From: Firm-08 sp045541535
Lineage (GTDB): Bacteria; Bacillota; Clostridia; Oscillospirales; QAKW01
NCBI GenBank assembly: GCA_045541535.1
Contig: JAZQJG010000034.1
Span: forward strand, 88,642-152,641
DNA length: 64,000 nucleotides
Reading direction: 5' to 3'
Below, one piece after another: positions 53,567 through 62,213 of the stretch. A program made the position numbers and the translations under genes. The notes below the pieces were generated by a model. It was not told where the DNA came from, did no database searches, and worked only from the letters and a program-made list of their open reading frames with translations. Every line of letters begins with the position of its first letter. Position 1 is the stretch's first letter.

Positions 53567-54364
53567 TCAGTCCACATTTAAACCTTTTTTAAGCAGTACT
53601 CCACCCACGATCAAGCCGATGATCAGCAGTGCGCTGTACGCAACATTTCCGCCAATCATCAAGGCAGGAAACACGTCAAAATTCTGGGGTGCATTCTGTC
53701 CGAAAAGTTCCAAAACTTCCCTTGAAAACGGAAAGGCGACAACGATCGTCAAAACGAACGCAATCCCTTGGGACACAAAGTATACAAGGATTCCAAACAA
53801 AAACGAAAGTCCCACTTTGCCACGGTTAAAACAATGACCGATAATCGTGCCGATATATCCGCATTGCACCATACTCATCAGCTCCACAAACACCAGAAAA
53901 ATTAGTAAAAAAACCATTACAGGTATGCTCACTTTCATTGCCTGGGAAACAGGGATGAGCATGTTTTTGAGCAACGCATAATTCTCCTTGGAATAAAATG
54001 CAATTACAATTGAAAGACACACCACGGCAAAGCTGGTGATCAGTGAGAGCATACCTGCCACAAACTTAGATACGTAATGGCTATGGCGCTTTACGGGCAA
54101 AGTATGAGTGAGATAGCTTTCATCGCCAAACAGATTGTGCCGAAAGCGGATCCAGCAATGAATTACGTTATTGATCAACGTGGAAAACAACGCAGAAATC
54201 GTGGCGCCACTGCAAATTTTCCCAATGATATTCAGTATAAAAATCTCGTCAAAACAACCGAATAATCGGGTCAACATCGCCAATCCAAGAGTGATAATAT
54301 AGTACACGATCAGTGATTTGCTGAGCAAAAACCGCAGATCGTAATGAATCAATTTTTTCAGCAT
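53567..54364 (-). CDS. ABC-2 type membrane protein
   Basis: Membrane component of the ABC system, 265 residues with about six hydrophobic segments (for example IPVMVFLLIFLVFVELMSMV). It overlaps the ATPase gene by seven bases. The substrate is unknown; GntR-linked YtrA-type systems often respond to cell-wall stress. Confidence 0.82.
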   Translation of the reverse strand: MLKKLIHYDLRFLLSKSLIVYYIITLGLAMLTRLFGCFDEIFILNIIGKICSGATISALFSTLINNVIHCWIRFRHNLFGDESYLTHTLPVKRHSHYVSKFVAGMLSLITSFAVVCLSIVIAFYSKENYALLKNMLIPVSQAMKVSIPVMVFLLIFLVFVELMSMVQCGYIGTIIGHCFNRGKVGLSFLFGILVYFVSQGIAFVLTIVVAFPFSREVLELFGQNAPQNFDVFPALMIGGNVAYSALLIIGLIVGGVLLKKGLNVD

Positions 54365-55053
54365 CGAAACATCCTCCTGAAAATCTCGTCAATTGAAGCA
54401 TTCTCTCTAGTGCGCAGTTCGTCGGTTGACGAAGCCAGCACCACCTGTCCCTGATCAATAAAAATCACGTCATCCAAAATTTGCTCCACATCAGAGATCA
54501 GATGAGTAGAAATCAGAACCGAAGCTCCCTCGTCAAAATTGGACAAAATCGTATCCAAGATATAATCCCTGGTAGCAGGATCCACACCACCCAGCGGTTC
54601 GTCCAAAATATAGAGTTTTGCCTTTCGGCTCATCACCAAAACAAGTTGTAGCTTTTCCTGCATACCCTTACTCATTTTGGATATTTTTTGTTCTTCCGAC
54701 AATCCGAGATCCTGTAGCAAACGCTTGGCACGCTCAATCTCAAAATCCTCATAGAACTGTTCAAAATATTTCAGCACAGCCGAAACTTGCATATTCTTAT
54801 CCAGATACGTACGCTCCGGCAGGTAGGAAATCAACCGTTTACTCTCCACACCAATGCTCTGTCCATTCACTGAAATCATACCGCTATCAGGGGTCAGCAG
54901 ATCGTTTATCAGCTTGATCAACGTGGATTTTCCTGCACCGTTTTTACCGAGAAGTCCCACAATGCGACCGGCGCCGATCTGAAACGAAACATCCCTTAAA
55001 ATATATTGTCCGTCAAACTTTTTACTGACGTTTTTGCATTCCAGCAAACTCAT
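54358..55053 (-). CDS. ABC transporter ATP-binding protein
   Basis: 231 residues. Walker A GLLGKNGAGKSTLIKLIN, Q-loop region SYLPERTYLD, signature variant ISKMSKGMQEKLQLVLVMSR (SKGMQ instead of LSGGQ), Walker B LYILDEPLGGVDP and H-loop ISTHLI. Overlaps gntR as ATGA. Confidence 0.9.
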   Translation of the reverse strand: MSLLECKNVSKKFDGQYILRDVSFQIGAGRIVGLLGKNGAGKSTLIKLINDLLTPDSGMISVNGQSIGVESKRLISYLPERTYLDKNMQVSAVLKYFEQFYEDFEIERAKRLLQDLGLSEEQKISKMSKGMQEKLQLVLVMSRKAKLYILDEPLGGVDPATRDYILDTILSNFDEGASVLISTHLISDVEQILDDVIFIDQGQVVLASSTDELRTRENASIDEIFRRMFRC

Positions 55054-55418
55054 TTATACTCTCCTCCCATTCCTTGAATCAAAGCAATTGTTTTTTCGGT
55101 ATCATAGCCAATGTTCTTCATATCCGACAAAAAACGCTGACCAATACGCTGGGCATATTCCGCACGAAAATCGGCAATCTTTTGGGTATCCTCACTGACG
55201 AATTTTCCGTTGGTGCGCTCCGTATAGATCAAACCGACACGTTCAAGTTCCAGCATTGCTTTTTGTACGGTATTCGGATTGACCTTGGTTTGTAACGCCA
55301 ATTCCCGCACCGATGGCAAGCGTTCCCCCGGAGTAAGTACGCCGGAAATAATATATACCCTCAGTTGATCAACAAGCTGAATATAAATCGGCGTATTATT
55401 ATCAAACGAAAACCTCAC
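55050..55418 (-). CDS. GntR-family regulator (YtrA type)
   Basis: A 122-residue winged-helix repressor without a large effector domain. The GTG at 55418 has GGAGG six bases upstream and gives the typical start VRFSFDNNTPIYIQLVDQL. The HTH core is SVRELALQTKVNPNTVQKAM. First gene of the ABC operon, with a perfect palindrome over the transcription start, so autorepression is likely. Confidence 0.9.
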   Translation of the reverse strand: MRFSFDNNTPIYIQLVDQLRVYIISGVLTPGERLPSVRELALQTKVNPNTVQKAMLELERVGLIYTERTNGKFVSEDTQKIADFRAEYAQRIGQRFLSDMKNIGYDTEKTIALIQGMGGEYK

Positions 55419-55430
55419 TACGCACCTCCA

Positions 55431-55452
55431 TTGTATTACTTGGCTAATACAA
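55431..55452. promoter_or_regulatory. Probable GntR operator
   Basis: TTGTATTA-N6-TAATACAA, a perfect 8-bp inverted repeat that begins at the -10 box and ends near the start codon region of gntR. Confidence 0.8.
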
Positions 55453-55480
55453 TAATACACCATACCAATCATTTTGTCAA
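55452..55480 (-). promoter_or_regulatory. Promoter of the gntR-ABC operon
   Basis: TTGACA (55475-55480) and TATTAT (55452-55457), 17-base spacer, contiguous with the operator palindrome. Confidence 0.85.
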
Positions 55481-55483
55481 TAG

Positions 55484-55516
55484 AAAAAAGAGGTTGTACA
55501 AAACAACCTCTTTTTT
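55484..55516 (-). terminator. Terminator of the leucine T-box operon
   Basis: AAAAAAGAGGTTGT / ACAACCTCTTTTTT, 14-bp stem, five-base loop, just after the amidohydrolase stop. Confidence 0.92.
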
Positions 55517-55522
55517 GATCCG

Positions 55523-56341
55523 TTAAAATTGCCGTTTGATGCCGTAAACTTTACAAACGTTTTCACACAAAATCATTCGTTTTTCATCTGCCGTTAACGG
55601 TAGAGCGGCAAAACGATCCAATTCTGCGGCAGAGGACCACAACGGATAATCGGTACCGAACAGAACTCTGTCGGCCCCAAAAGCGTGAATCATTTGCACC
55701 ACGGAAGCTGCATCCCGATACATCATCGTAGACGAACAATCCACACATAAATTGGGGCAATCGACCAACTTTTCCGTTGCTTCCTCCCATACCGACCAAC
55801 CGGCAAAGTGGGCACCCACCATTGTAAGGCCCGGAAATTCCCGCAAGACGCGCAAAACACGGTCGGGATTGGAATTATCATAACGATAGTCCCCCGTATG
55901 CACCAGAAGGGGTAATTTTTCCTTCTGGCAAAGTTCATAGATCCGCATACAACGCTCGTCATCCATTTTAAAGTTCTGGATATCAGGGTGCAATTTCACC
56001 CCGTGAAGCCCCAACTCCACCAGATGATGCACATCTCCCCGCTGATCTTCGCCATCCGGATGCAGGGTACCCAAACCAATCAAACGGTCGGGGTGCGCGG
56101 AAACGGAAGCAGCAATAAATTCATTGATGCTTTTAACCTGATGCGGGGTGGTTGCAACCGACTGTACCACAAAACGGTCAATACCGGCGGCAATTCCTTC
56201 GGAAAGCATTGCCTCCACCGTACCGTCGGCGTAGGGCTCTTCTCCATAAAAATCGCCGGTGCTTTTGGCCGCACGGGCGGCAATCTTTTCGGGATAGATA
56301 TGGCAATGGGCATCAATTACCAAATACTGATTTTCAAGCAT
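55523..56341 (-). CDS. Metal-dependent amidohydrolase family protein
   Basis: A 272-residue TIM-barrel hydrolase of the Amidohydro_2 type. Metal/active residues: VIDAHCHIYPEK (HxH), GVKLHPDIQNF, PLLVHTGDYRY, GAHFAGW and the terminal Asp in LFGTDYPLW. Relatives include decarboxylases and hydrolases; the substrate cannot be deduced. Last gene of the operon controlled by the Leu T-box, nine bases after the acyl-CoA synthetase. Confidence 0.82.
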   Translation of the reverse strand: MLENQYLVIDAHCHIYPEKIAARAAKSTGDFYGEEPYADGTVEAMLSEGIAAGIDRFVVQSVATTPHQVKSINEFIAASVSAHPDRLIGLGTLHPDGEDQRGDVHHLVELGLHGVKLHPDIQNFKMDDERCMRIYELCQKEKLPLLVHTGDYRYDNSNPDRVLRVLREFPGLTMVGAHFAGWSVWEEATEKLVDCPNLCVDCSSTMMYRDAASVVQMIHAFGADRVLFGTDYPLWSSAAELDRFAALPLTADEKRMILCENVCKVYGIKRQF

Positions 56342-56350
56342 TTGACTCCC

Positions 56351-58855
56351 CTATCCTTCCAGACCCAGCTTGCGGGCGGCATCCTCACGCATTTTATATT
56401 TCAAAATCTTGCCGGCCGCATTCATCGGGAAGGCGTCCACGAAATCAATATAACGGGGCACTTTATGACGAGCCATATTTTCATTGATGTATTGCTTCAT
56501 CTCGTCCTCGGTCATGCTCTCCCCTTCTTTGAGAATAATACAAGCCATAATCTCCTCGCCGTACCGTTTGTCTGGCACACCGATAACTTGTACGTCACGT
56601 ACCTTGGGATGAGTATAAATAAACTCTTCGATTTCTTTAGGATAGATGTTTTCGCCGCCGCGGATGATCATATCCTTCAGACGGCCGGTAATGAGATAAT
56701 TTCCCTCGGGCGTGCGGCAGGCAAGGTCGCCGGTGTGTAACCAACCGTCCTTATCAATGGCGGCCGCAGTAGCCTTGGGCATTTTGTAATAACCCTTCAT
56801 AATGTTATAGCCGCGCGCAACGAATTCACCGTTCACGCCGTCAGGGCAATCCTCGCCCGTCTCAGGATCAACGATCTTACATTCAACGTTAGCAAAGGCA
56901 CTGCCTACCGTTTCGGTGCGCACCTCCAGAGAATCATAATAACTACTCATAGTACAACCCGGAGAGGCCTCGGTCTGACCGTAAACTGACACGATTTCCC
57001 GCATATTCATAACGTCCGGCTGAGCGGCTTTTTTCATCAGATCGGCAGGACAGTTGGCACCCGCCATAATGCCGGTGCGAATATAGGAAAAGTCGGTCTT
57101 CTCAAAATCAGGATGCTGCATCATCGCAATAAACATAGTGGGCACACCGTTAAAACAGGTGATGTGCTCGTTATGAACGCAGGACAGCGCAGGCTTGGGT
57201 GAAAAGTAAGGAATGGGATACATCGTGGTGCCGTGAGTCATAGAAGCGGTCATAGAGAGAACCATACCGAAGCAATGGAACATGGGCACCTGAATCATCA
57301 TACGGTCAGCCGTAGACAGATCCATATGATCACCGATATATTTACCGTTATTGACAACGTTATAATGCGTCAGCATAACGCCCTTGGGGAAGCCGGTGGT
57401 GCCGGAGGTGTACTGCATATTGCAGACATCATCCTTATCCACGGCAGCCGCCATACGATATACCTCTTCCACAGGCACCTGAGAAGAGCGAGAAACCGCC
57501 TCCTCCCAAGTCATGCATCCCTTTTGCTTGAAACCAACGGTGATAACGTTTCTGAGGAAGGGCAAACGACGGCTGTGCAAAGGTTTGCCGGCTTTGATCT
57601 CCTCCAGTTCGGGGCAGAGCTTGGCAATGATCTCACCATAATGATTGTCCTTACCGCCCTCGGTGAGAATAAGGGTATGAGTGTCGGACTGGCGGAGCAA
57701 ATATTCCACCTCCGCAATTTTATAGGCAGTGTTAACGGTGACCAAAACGGCGCCGATCTTAACCGTTGCCCAGAAGGCAATATACCACTGAGGTACGTTA
57801 GAGGCCCAGACTGCTACGTGATGACCGGCTCTGACGCCCATATCAATCAGCGCTCTGGCAAAGGTATCCACGTCGTCACGGAATTCGCTGTAGGTACGGG
57901 TATAATCCAGCGTGGTATATTTAAATGCGTACTGATCGGGAAATTCCTCCACCATACGGTCCAGCACCTGGGAGAACGTGAGATCAATTAAAAGATCCTT
58001 TTTCCAGATAAATTTGCCGGTATGGGCACGGTTATAATACAGGGTCTTTTCATTTTTGGAGGTATCGTTGAACTGTTTCATAAAGTTGACGTATTGAGAA
58101 AAAATGATCTCCATATCGTCCAGTTCTTCAGACCACTTAGGATCCCAAACCAAAGAAATAAAGCCATCGTAGTTTACGGAACGCAACGCCAGCATCATTT
58201 CTGCAATAGGCAGTTCTCCCTCGCCGGCCAGGCAAAATTCAACGCCATTCTCCGTTTTGACACCGTCACAGAAAAGAACGTGTTTTAAATATGCGCCCAG
58301 ATTCTGAATAATCTCCTCTGAGGATTCTCCTGCCCCAAAATAAGCGGCAGACATATTCCAAAGTGCCGCCAGATTGTCACAGGCAAAGCGATTGAGCATC
58401 TCCCGCAGATAAGCGGTGTTGCAGAAAATACCGGAAGTTTCAAGCAGAAAGGTGATTCCCTTCTCCTCGGCTTCAGGAAGTACCTCGGCGATACAGGCGG
58501 CAATGCCGTCCAAAGAACTCTCGTCTCCTGACATCGCCTTGATACGGACGTTGGGAATATGAAGATTGGCAGCTACCGCCATACAACGACGGATTTCATC
58601 CAAGGTTGCCTCTTTGGCGCTTTCCTCTGCCAGATCGCACAACGTGTCAATACAAGGAATCTGCAGTTTTTTCTCGTACAGACGACGCAGAGTGGCCGCC
58701 GCGGCGTAATCGTGAAAGGCGCCGCCACGGTCGGTAAACAAGCGGTTGTTGATATTGTGCAGTTCAATACCGGAAAAGCCCAGTTCTACTGCAATATCGC
58801 AAAATTCTTCAAAGGTATTGTGATGCCACCCACGGGTGGAAAAAGAGAGTTTCAT
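56351..58855 (-). CDS. Fusion: isomerase-like TIM barrel + acyl-CoA synthetase
   Basis: An 834-residue two-domain protein. Residues 1 to about 265 are a xylose-isomerase-like TIM barrel (MKLSFSTRGWHHNTFEEFCD, GFSGIELHNINN, LLETSGIF, GEGELP); its usual Asp/His metal motif reads LWNMSAAYF, so metal binding may be weakened. From about 285 it is a complete AMP-forming acyl-CoA synthetase: P-loop MQYTSGTTGFPKGVMLTH, VYGQTEASPG, LHTGDLACRT, GRLKDMIIRGGENIYPKEIE and the catalytic Lys in NAAGKILKYKM. It begins two bases after the LeuA-like gene. The acid activated is not proven; branched short-chain fatty acids are suggested by the context. Confidence 0.88.
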   Translation of the reverse strand: MKLSFSTRGWHHNTFEEFCDIAVELGFSGIELHNINNRLFTDRGGAFHDYAAAATLRRLYEKKLQIPCIDTLCDLAEESAKEATLDEIRRCMAVAANLHIPNVRIKAMSGDESSLDGIAACIAEVLPEAEEKGITFLLETSGIFCNTAYLREMLNRFACDNLAALWNMSAAYFGAGESSEEIIQNLGAYLKHVLFCDGVKTENGVEFCLAGEGELPIAEMMLALRSVNYDGFISLVWDPKWSEELDDMEIIFSQYVNFMKQFNDTSKNEKTLYYNRAHTGKFIWKKDLLIDLTFSQVLDRMVEEFPDQYAFKYTTLDYTRTYSEFRDDVDTFARALIDMGVRAGHHVAVWASNVPQWYIAFWATVKIGAVLVTVNTAYKIAEVEYLLRQSDTHTLILTEGGKDNHYGEIIAKLCPELEEIKAGKPLHSRRLPFLRNVITVGFKQKGCMTWEEAVSRSSQVPVEEVYRMAAAVDKDDVCNMQYTSGTTGFPKGVMLTHYNVVNNGKYIGDHMDLSTADRMMIQVPMFHCFGMVLSMTASMTHGTTMYPIPYFSPKPALSCVHNEHITCFNGVPTMFIAMMQHPDFEKTDFSYIRTGIMAGANCPADLMKKAAQPDVMNMREIVSVYGQTEASPGCTMSSYYDSLEVRTETVGSAFANVECKIVDPETGEDCPDGVNGEFVARGYNIMKGYYKMPKATAAAIDKDGWLHTGDLACRTPEGNYLITGRLKDMIIRGGENIYPKEIEEFIYTHPKVRDVQVIGVPDKRYGEEIMACIILKEGESMTEDEMKQYINENMARHKVPRYIDFVDAFPMNAAGKILKYKMREDAARKLGLEG

Positions 58856-58857
58856 GC

Positions 58858-60237
58858 TTATGCCTCCTCGTATACGATCTTGTTGACGGCATTAATATAG
58901 GCGCGGATGCTGGCGCCGATAATATCAGTGGAAATACCGTTACCGGAATACAGCTTGCCGCCGGAACGCAGTTTGACGATGGCCGAGCCCATTGCTTCTT
59001 TACCCTCGGTAACCGATTGAATCTGGAAATCATCCAGTTCATAGTGATAACCGATGATCTGATCAATGGCCAAAAAAGCGGCGTCAATGGGGCCGTCGCC
59101 AAGGCAAACGCCCTGCATCGGCACGTCGTTTTTACTCAGCGTAATCTGTGCGCTGGAAGAAATAATATTTCCGTTATTGATGATGTAATTTACAAGTTTA
59201 TAGGTAGCGGGCACCTGCAATGCAACGCTGGCGACAATAGCCTCCAGTTCTTTGGCGCCAACATTTTTGTTGGCGGCCACATTGCGAAATTCTTCATATA
59301 CCTTGGCCTGATCTTCCTCGGAAAGATCGTAGCCCAGCTTTGCCACCGCCGTAATGACTGCCGCCTGATCGTCGCCGGCATCCAGCCGTATACCGCTTTC
59401 ATCTGCCATAGCGACCGTGACGGCAGATTTTTCATTTTTAACGTTTTGCGCAATCCAACGGATTTGTTTTACTACACGGTGGAGTTCAGTGACACGGATA
59501 CGAGAAGCAAAACCGTAAGTATTGCCGCAGTTTTTGATCATATCGGTAAAGACCTCCAGATCCACTCCGGTGCCCTCTACACAGGCCTTAACGTCCGCCA
59601 CACCGGCACGAACCGCCAAAATCACAGATGCACAGGCCAGACCGTTTTTATCTTCACAAGCCACCGCTACGGGTAAGTCGGTATATTCCACGATCTCACG
59701 TGCAAATGCCGCAAAGTCATCGGGCATCATTTCAGCCGCCGTATCACATACCGCTACGCAAGAGGCGCCGGCAGCCACAGCTGTTTCAATGGCCTGACGC
59801 AAAAAATCGCCCTCTGCACGGGTGGCGTCCTGCGCACAGAATTCAACCTTACCGCATTTCTCTTTGGCGGCAGAAACGGCCGTTTTGATCCACTCAAGCA
59901 TTTTATCGGGTTTACGATGGCTGATATATTCCATCCCCACGGGAGACATGGGAAGTTCAATACGAATACAAGCGTTTTCCGCATTACTCAGGGCCAAAGC
60001 GGCATTTTCAATACTCTCCATATTGCTGCCCGCCGCAACGCTGAGCGTCGCTTTTTTCACAAAAGAAGAAACGGTGCGCACAAACAGGATATCGGTTTTT
60101 GCATTGACGATTTCAGGAAGCTCGATCACATCCACGTTTAGCTTTTCCAACTGACGGGCAATCTCGATCTTTTCTTTAAAGCCGAAGACGCCGTCCTTAC
60201 GGCAAAGTGTTGTGTCGGCAATTTTGATTTGTTTCAT
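58858..60237 (-). CDS. LeuA-like protein with altered active site
   Basis: A 459-residue homologue of 2-isopropylmalate/homocitrate synthases. The TIM barrel begins IADTTLCRKDGVFGFKEKIE, where active enzymes have TTLRDGEQ, and the metal-binding HxHND motif reads AVACEDKNGLA, so both His ligands are gone. The C-terminal LeuA dimer/regulatory domain is well preserved (MQGVCLGDGPIDAAFLAIDQ, GNGISTDIIGASIRAYINAV). It may be a regulatory or neofunctionalised paralogue. First gene after the Leu T-box. Confidence 0.82.
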   Translation of the reverse strand: MKQIKIADTTLCRKDGVFGFKEKIEIARQLEKLNVDVIELPEIVNAKTDILFVRTVSSFVKKATLSVAAGSNMESIENAALALSNAENACIRIELPMSPVGMEYISHRKPDKMLEWIKTAVSAAKEKCGKVEFCAQDATRAEGDFLRQAIETAVAAGASCVAVCDTAAEMMPDDFAAFAREIVEYTDLPVAVACEDKNGLACASVILAVRAGVADVKACVEGTGVDLEVFTDMIKNCGNTYGFASRIRVTELHRVVKQIRWIAQNVKNEKSAVTVAMADESGIRLDAGDDQAAVITAVAKLGYDLSEEDQAKVYEEFRNVAANKNVGAKELEAIVASVALQVPATYKLVNYIINNGNIISSSAQITLSKNDVPMQGVCLGDGPIDAAFLAIDQIIGYHYELDDFQIQSVTEGKEAMGSAIVKLRSGGKLYSGNGISTDIIGASIRAYINAVNKIVYEEA

Positions 60238-60269
60238 AACAGTTCATCCTTTCATTGTGCCTTAAAAAA

Positions 60270-60556
60270 TAAAAATCCCTGAGATCGGAAAAACACCGAT
60301 CTCAGGGACGAAAAAACTCCGTGGTACCACCCTGTTTACCGCATAAAGCGATCACTCTTCCAGCTCTATCAAGCCGAATGCCGTGGTAACGGTGGCAAAC
60401 CCGTGACCGCCTACAAGTAAAAGATTCAGCAGTCCGGCTCAGGAGTGAGACTTCTTTACTCGTTCACACTGCCTCACACCAACCGACAGCTCTCTGAAAT
60501 GAATGGGAATAAAGAATAATTCCGTCATCGCCTTTAAAAGGTAGTTTTAAATTATT
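60270..60556 (-). ncRNA. T-box leader, leucine-specific
   Basis: T-box sequence CAGGGTGGTACCACGGAG, AG-box region (CAGAGAGCTGTCGG), and terminator stem TCCCTGAGATCGG / CCGATCTCAGGGA (60275-60307) followed by TTTTTATTTTTT. The specifier aligns as CTC (Leu) at 60447-60449, followed by ACTCCTGAGCC. Uncharged tRNA-Leu(GAG) would switch the operon on; that tRNA is encoded at 4955-5041. Confidence 0.9.
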
Positions 60557-60560
60557 ATGG

Positions 60561-60589
60561 ATTATACCACAGCGTAGTTGCTTTGTCAA
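60561..60589 (-). promoter_or_regulatory. Promoter of the leucine T-box operon
   Basis: Perfect TTGACA (60584-60589) and TATAAT (60561-60566), 17-base spacer, 11 bases after the ilvE stop. No terminator separates it from ilvE. Confidence 0.9.
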
Positions 60590-60599
60590 CAAAAATTTT

Positions 60600-61664
60600 T
60601 CAGTCCAGATGGTAAACCCAACCGAAGGCATCTTCCTTCTTGCCCCACTGGATACCGGTCAAGGTATCGTAGAGATGCTGAGTCACAGCGCCGATTTCAC
60701 CATTGTTGACGGTATACTTCTGATCCTTGTAACAAAGCTCGCCGATGGGAGAAATAACCGCAGCAGTGCCGCAACCCCAGGCTTCCTTCAGAGTGCCGTT
60801 TTCCATAGCCTCGGCCAGTTCGTCAATGCTCAGCAGTCTTTCACTGACTTTATAACCCTCCTTGCGCAGAACTTCCAAGCAGGACATTCTGGTAATACCG
60901 GGCAAAATGGAGCCGGAGAGCATGGGAGTAACGATCTCGTCACCGATGAGGAACATAACGTTCATAGCGCCAACCTCTTCGATGTACTTTCTTTCTACAC
61001 CGTCCAGCCACAGAACCTGAGAATAGCCCTTCTGTGCGGCGCGCTCACCAGCACGGGTGGAAGCGGCATAGTTACCGCCACACTTGGCATATCCGGTACC
61101 GCCGCGAACAGCGCGAACGTCCTCGTCCTCAATCATAATCTTTACGGGATTGATACCCTCGGCATAGTAACTGCCAACGGGAGAAGCGATGATCACGAAG
61201 GTGGCGTTGTGCACGGTGTGCACGCCCAAAGATTCGTCGTTACCATACAGGAAGGGACGCAGATACAGCGAGGTACCCTCGGCAGAAGGAGTCCAATCCT
61301 GCTCACATTTTACAAACTCAGTCAGCGCTTCAAAAGCGATTTCCTCGGGAATTTCAGGTAGGCAGAGACGCTCGGCAGAGCGATTCATTCTACGGATGTT
61401 TTCCATAGGACGGAACATCTGTACCTTACCGTCCGCACGACGATAGGCCTTCAGGCCCTCAAAAATCTCAGCACCGTAATGAAGAACGGTGGAGGCAGGA
61501 TGGATGGGAATGGGTGCAAAAGGTACGATGCGGGCATCATACCAGCCCTTATCAGCAGAATAATCCATCATAAACATATGATCGGTAAAAATCTTGCCAA
61601 AGCCCAGCGTAGAGCTATCCGGCTTTTCTTTCAAAACAGCCGCTTTTGTAAATTTGATTTCCAT
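60600..61664 (-). CDS. ilvE: Branched-chain amino acid aminotransferase
   Basis: PLP enzyme interconverting Val/Leu/Ile and their 2-oxoacids, 354 residues, the longer class IV form. Pattern FEGLKAYRRADGKVQMFRP, the PLP Lys region GGTGYAKCGGNYAAS, and EVGAMNVMFLIGD. AGGAGGA precedes the ATG. It follows the oxidoreductase genes by 12 bases, so it is likely co-transcribed with them. Confidence 0.95.
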   Translation of the reverse strand: MEIKFTKAAVLKEKPDSSTLGFGKIFTDHMFMMDYSADKGWYDARIVPFAPIPIHPASTVLHYGAEIFEGLKAYRRADGKVQMFRPMENIRRMNRSAERLCLPEIPEEIAFEALTEFVKCEQDWTPSAEGTSLYLRPFLYGNDESLGVHTVHNATFVIIASPVGSYYAEGINPVKIMIEDEDVRAVRGGTGYAKCGGNYAASTRAGERAAQKGYSQVLWLDGVERKYIEEVGAMNVMFLIGDEIVTPMLSGSILPGITRMSCLEVLRKEGYKVSERLLSIDELAEAMENGTLKEAWGCGTAAVISPIGELCYKDQKYTVNNGEIGAVTQHLYDTLTGIQWGKKEDAFGWVYHLD

Positions 61665-61676
61665 AACTATTTCCTC

Positions 61677-62213
61677 CTATTTGCAATCGGCGCCGATCTG
61701 CATTGCCTTGAGGTTAGCGTCGAACATATTGGCCTTTCGCGCGGAAACAACCTTACCCAGAGCCGCCTTGATGGACTCCTCATCATAATCGCCCATAGTA
61801 TCCAGCAATTTGCCGACGATGATCATATTGGCCAGAGAGCCGATGCCGTTTTCACCGGCAAGGCCGGTGGCAGGTACGTAATATACCGTAACGTCATCCC
61901 GCTCCACCTTACGGTCAATGAGGGTAGAATCAGCAATAATGATGCCACCGGGAACTACGGAAGACTCATATTTATCCAAAGAAGGCAGATTCATCGCAAT
62001 CAGGATGTCCGGGTTGGAAACAATGGGAGAGCCAACGGGCTCATCACTGATGATGATGCTGCAACTGGCGGTACCGCCGCGCATTTCGGGGCCGTAGGAA
62101 GGCAACCAGCTAACCTGTTTGTCATCCATCAAACCCTTGTATGCCAGAAACTTACCGGCAAACAGAATACCCTGTCCGCCGAAACCGGAGATCAAAATTT
62201 GTTTGGTACTCAT
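61677..62213 (-). CDS. 2-oxoacid:ferredoxin oxidoreductase gamma subunit (VorC-like)
   Basis: Catalytic-domain gamma subunit, 178 residues: ILISGFGGQGILFAGKFLAY and WLPSYGPEMRGGTASCSI are family signatures. It overlaps the beta subunit by four bases. Branched-chain (VOR) rather than 2-oxoglutarate specificity is inferred from ilvE and the alpha subunit. Confidence 0.88.
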   Translation of the reverse strand: MSTKQILISGFGGQGILFAGKFLAYKGLMDDKQVSWLPSYGPEMRGGTASCSIIISDEPVGSPIVSNPDILIAMNLPSLDKYESSVVPGGIIIADSTLIDRKVERDDVTVYYVPATGLAGENGIGSLANMIIVGKLLDTMGDYDEESIKAALGKVVSARKANMFDANLKAMQIGADCK

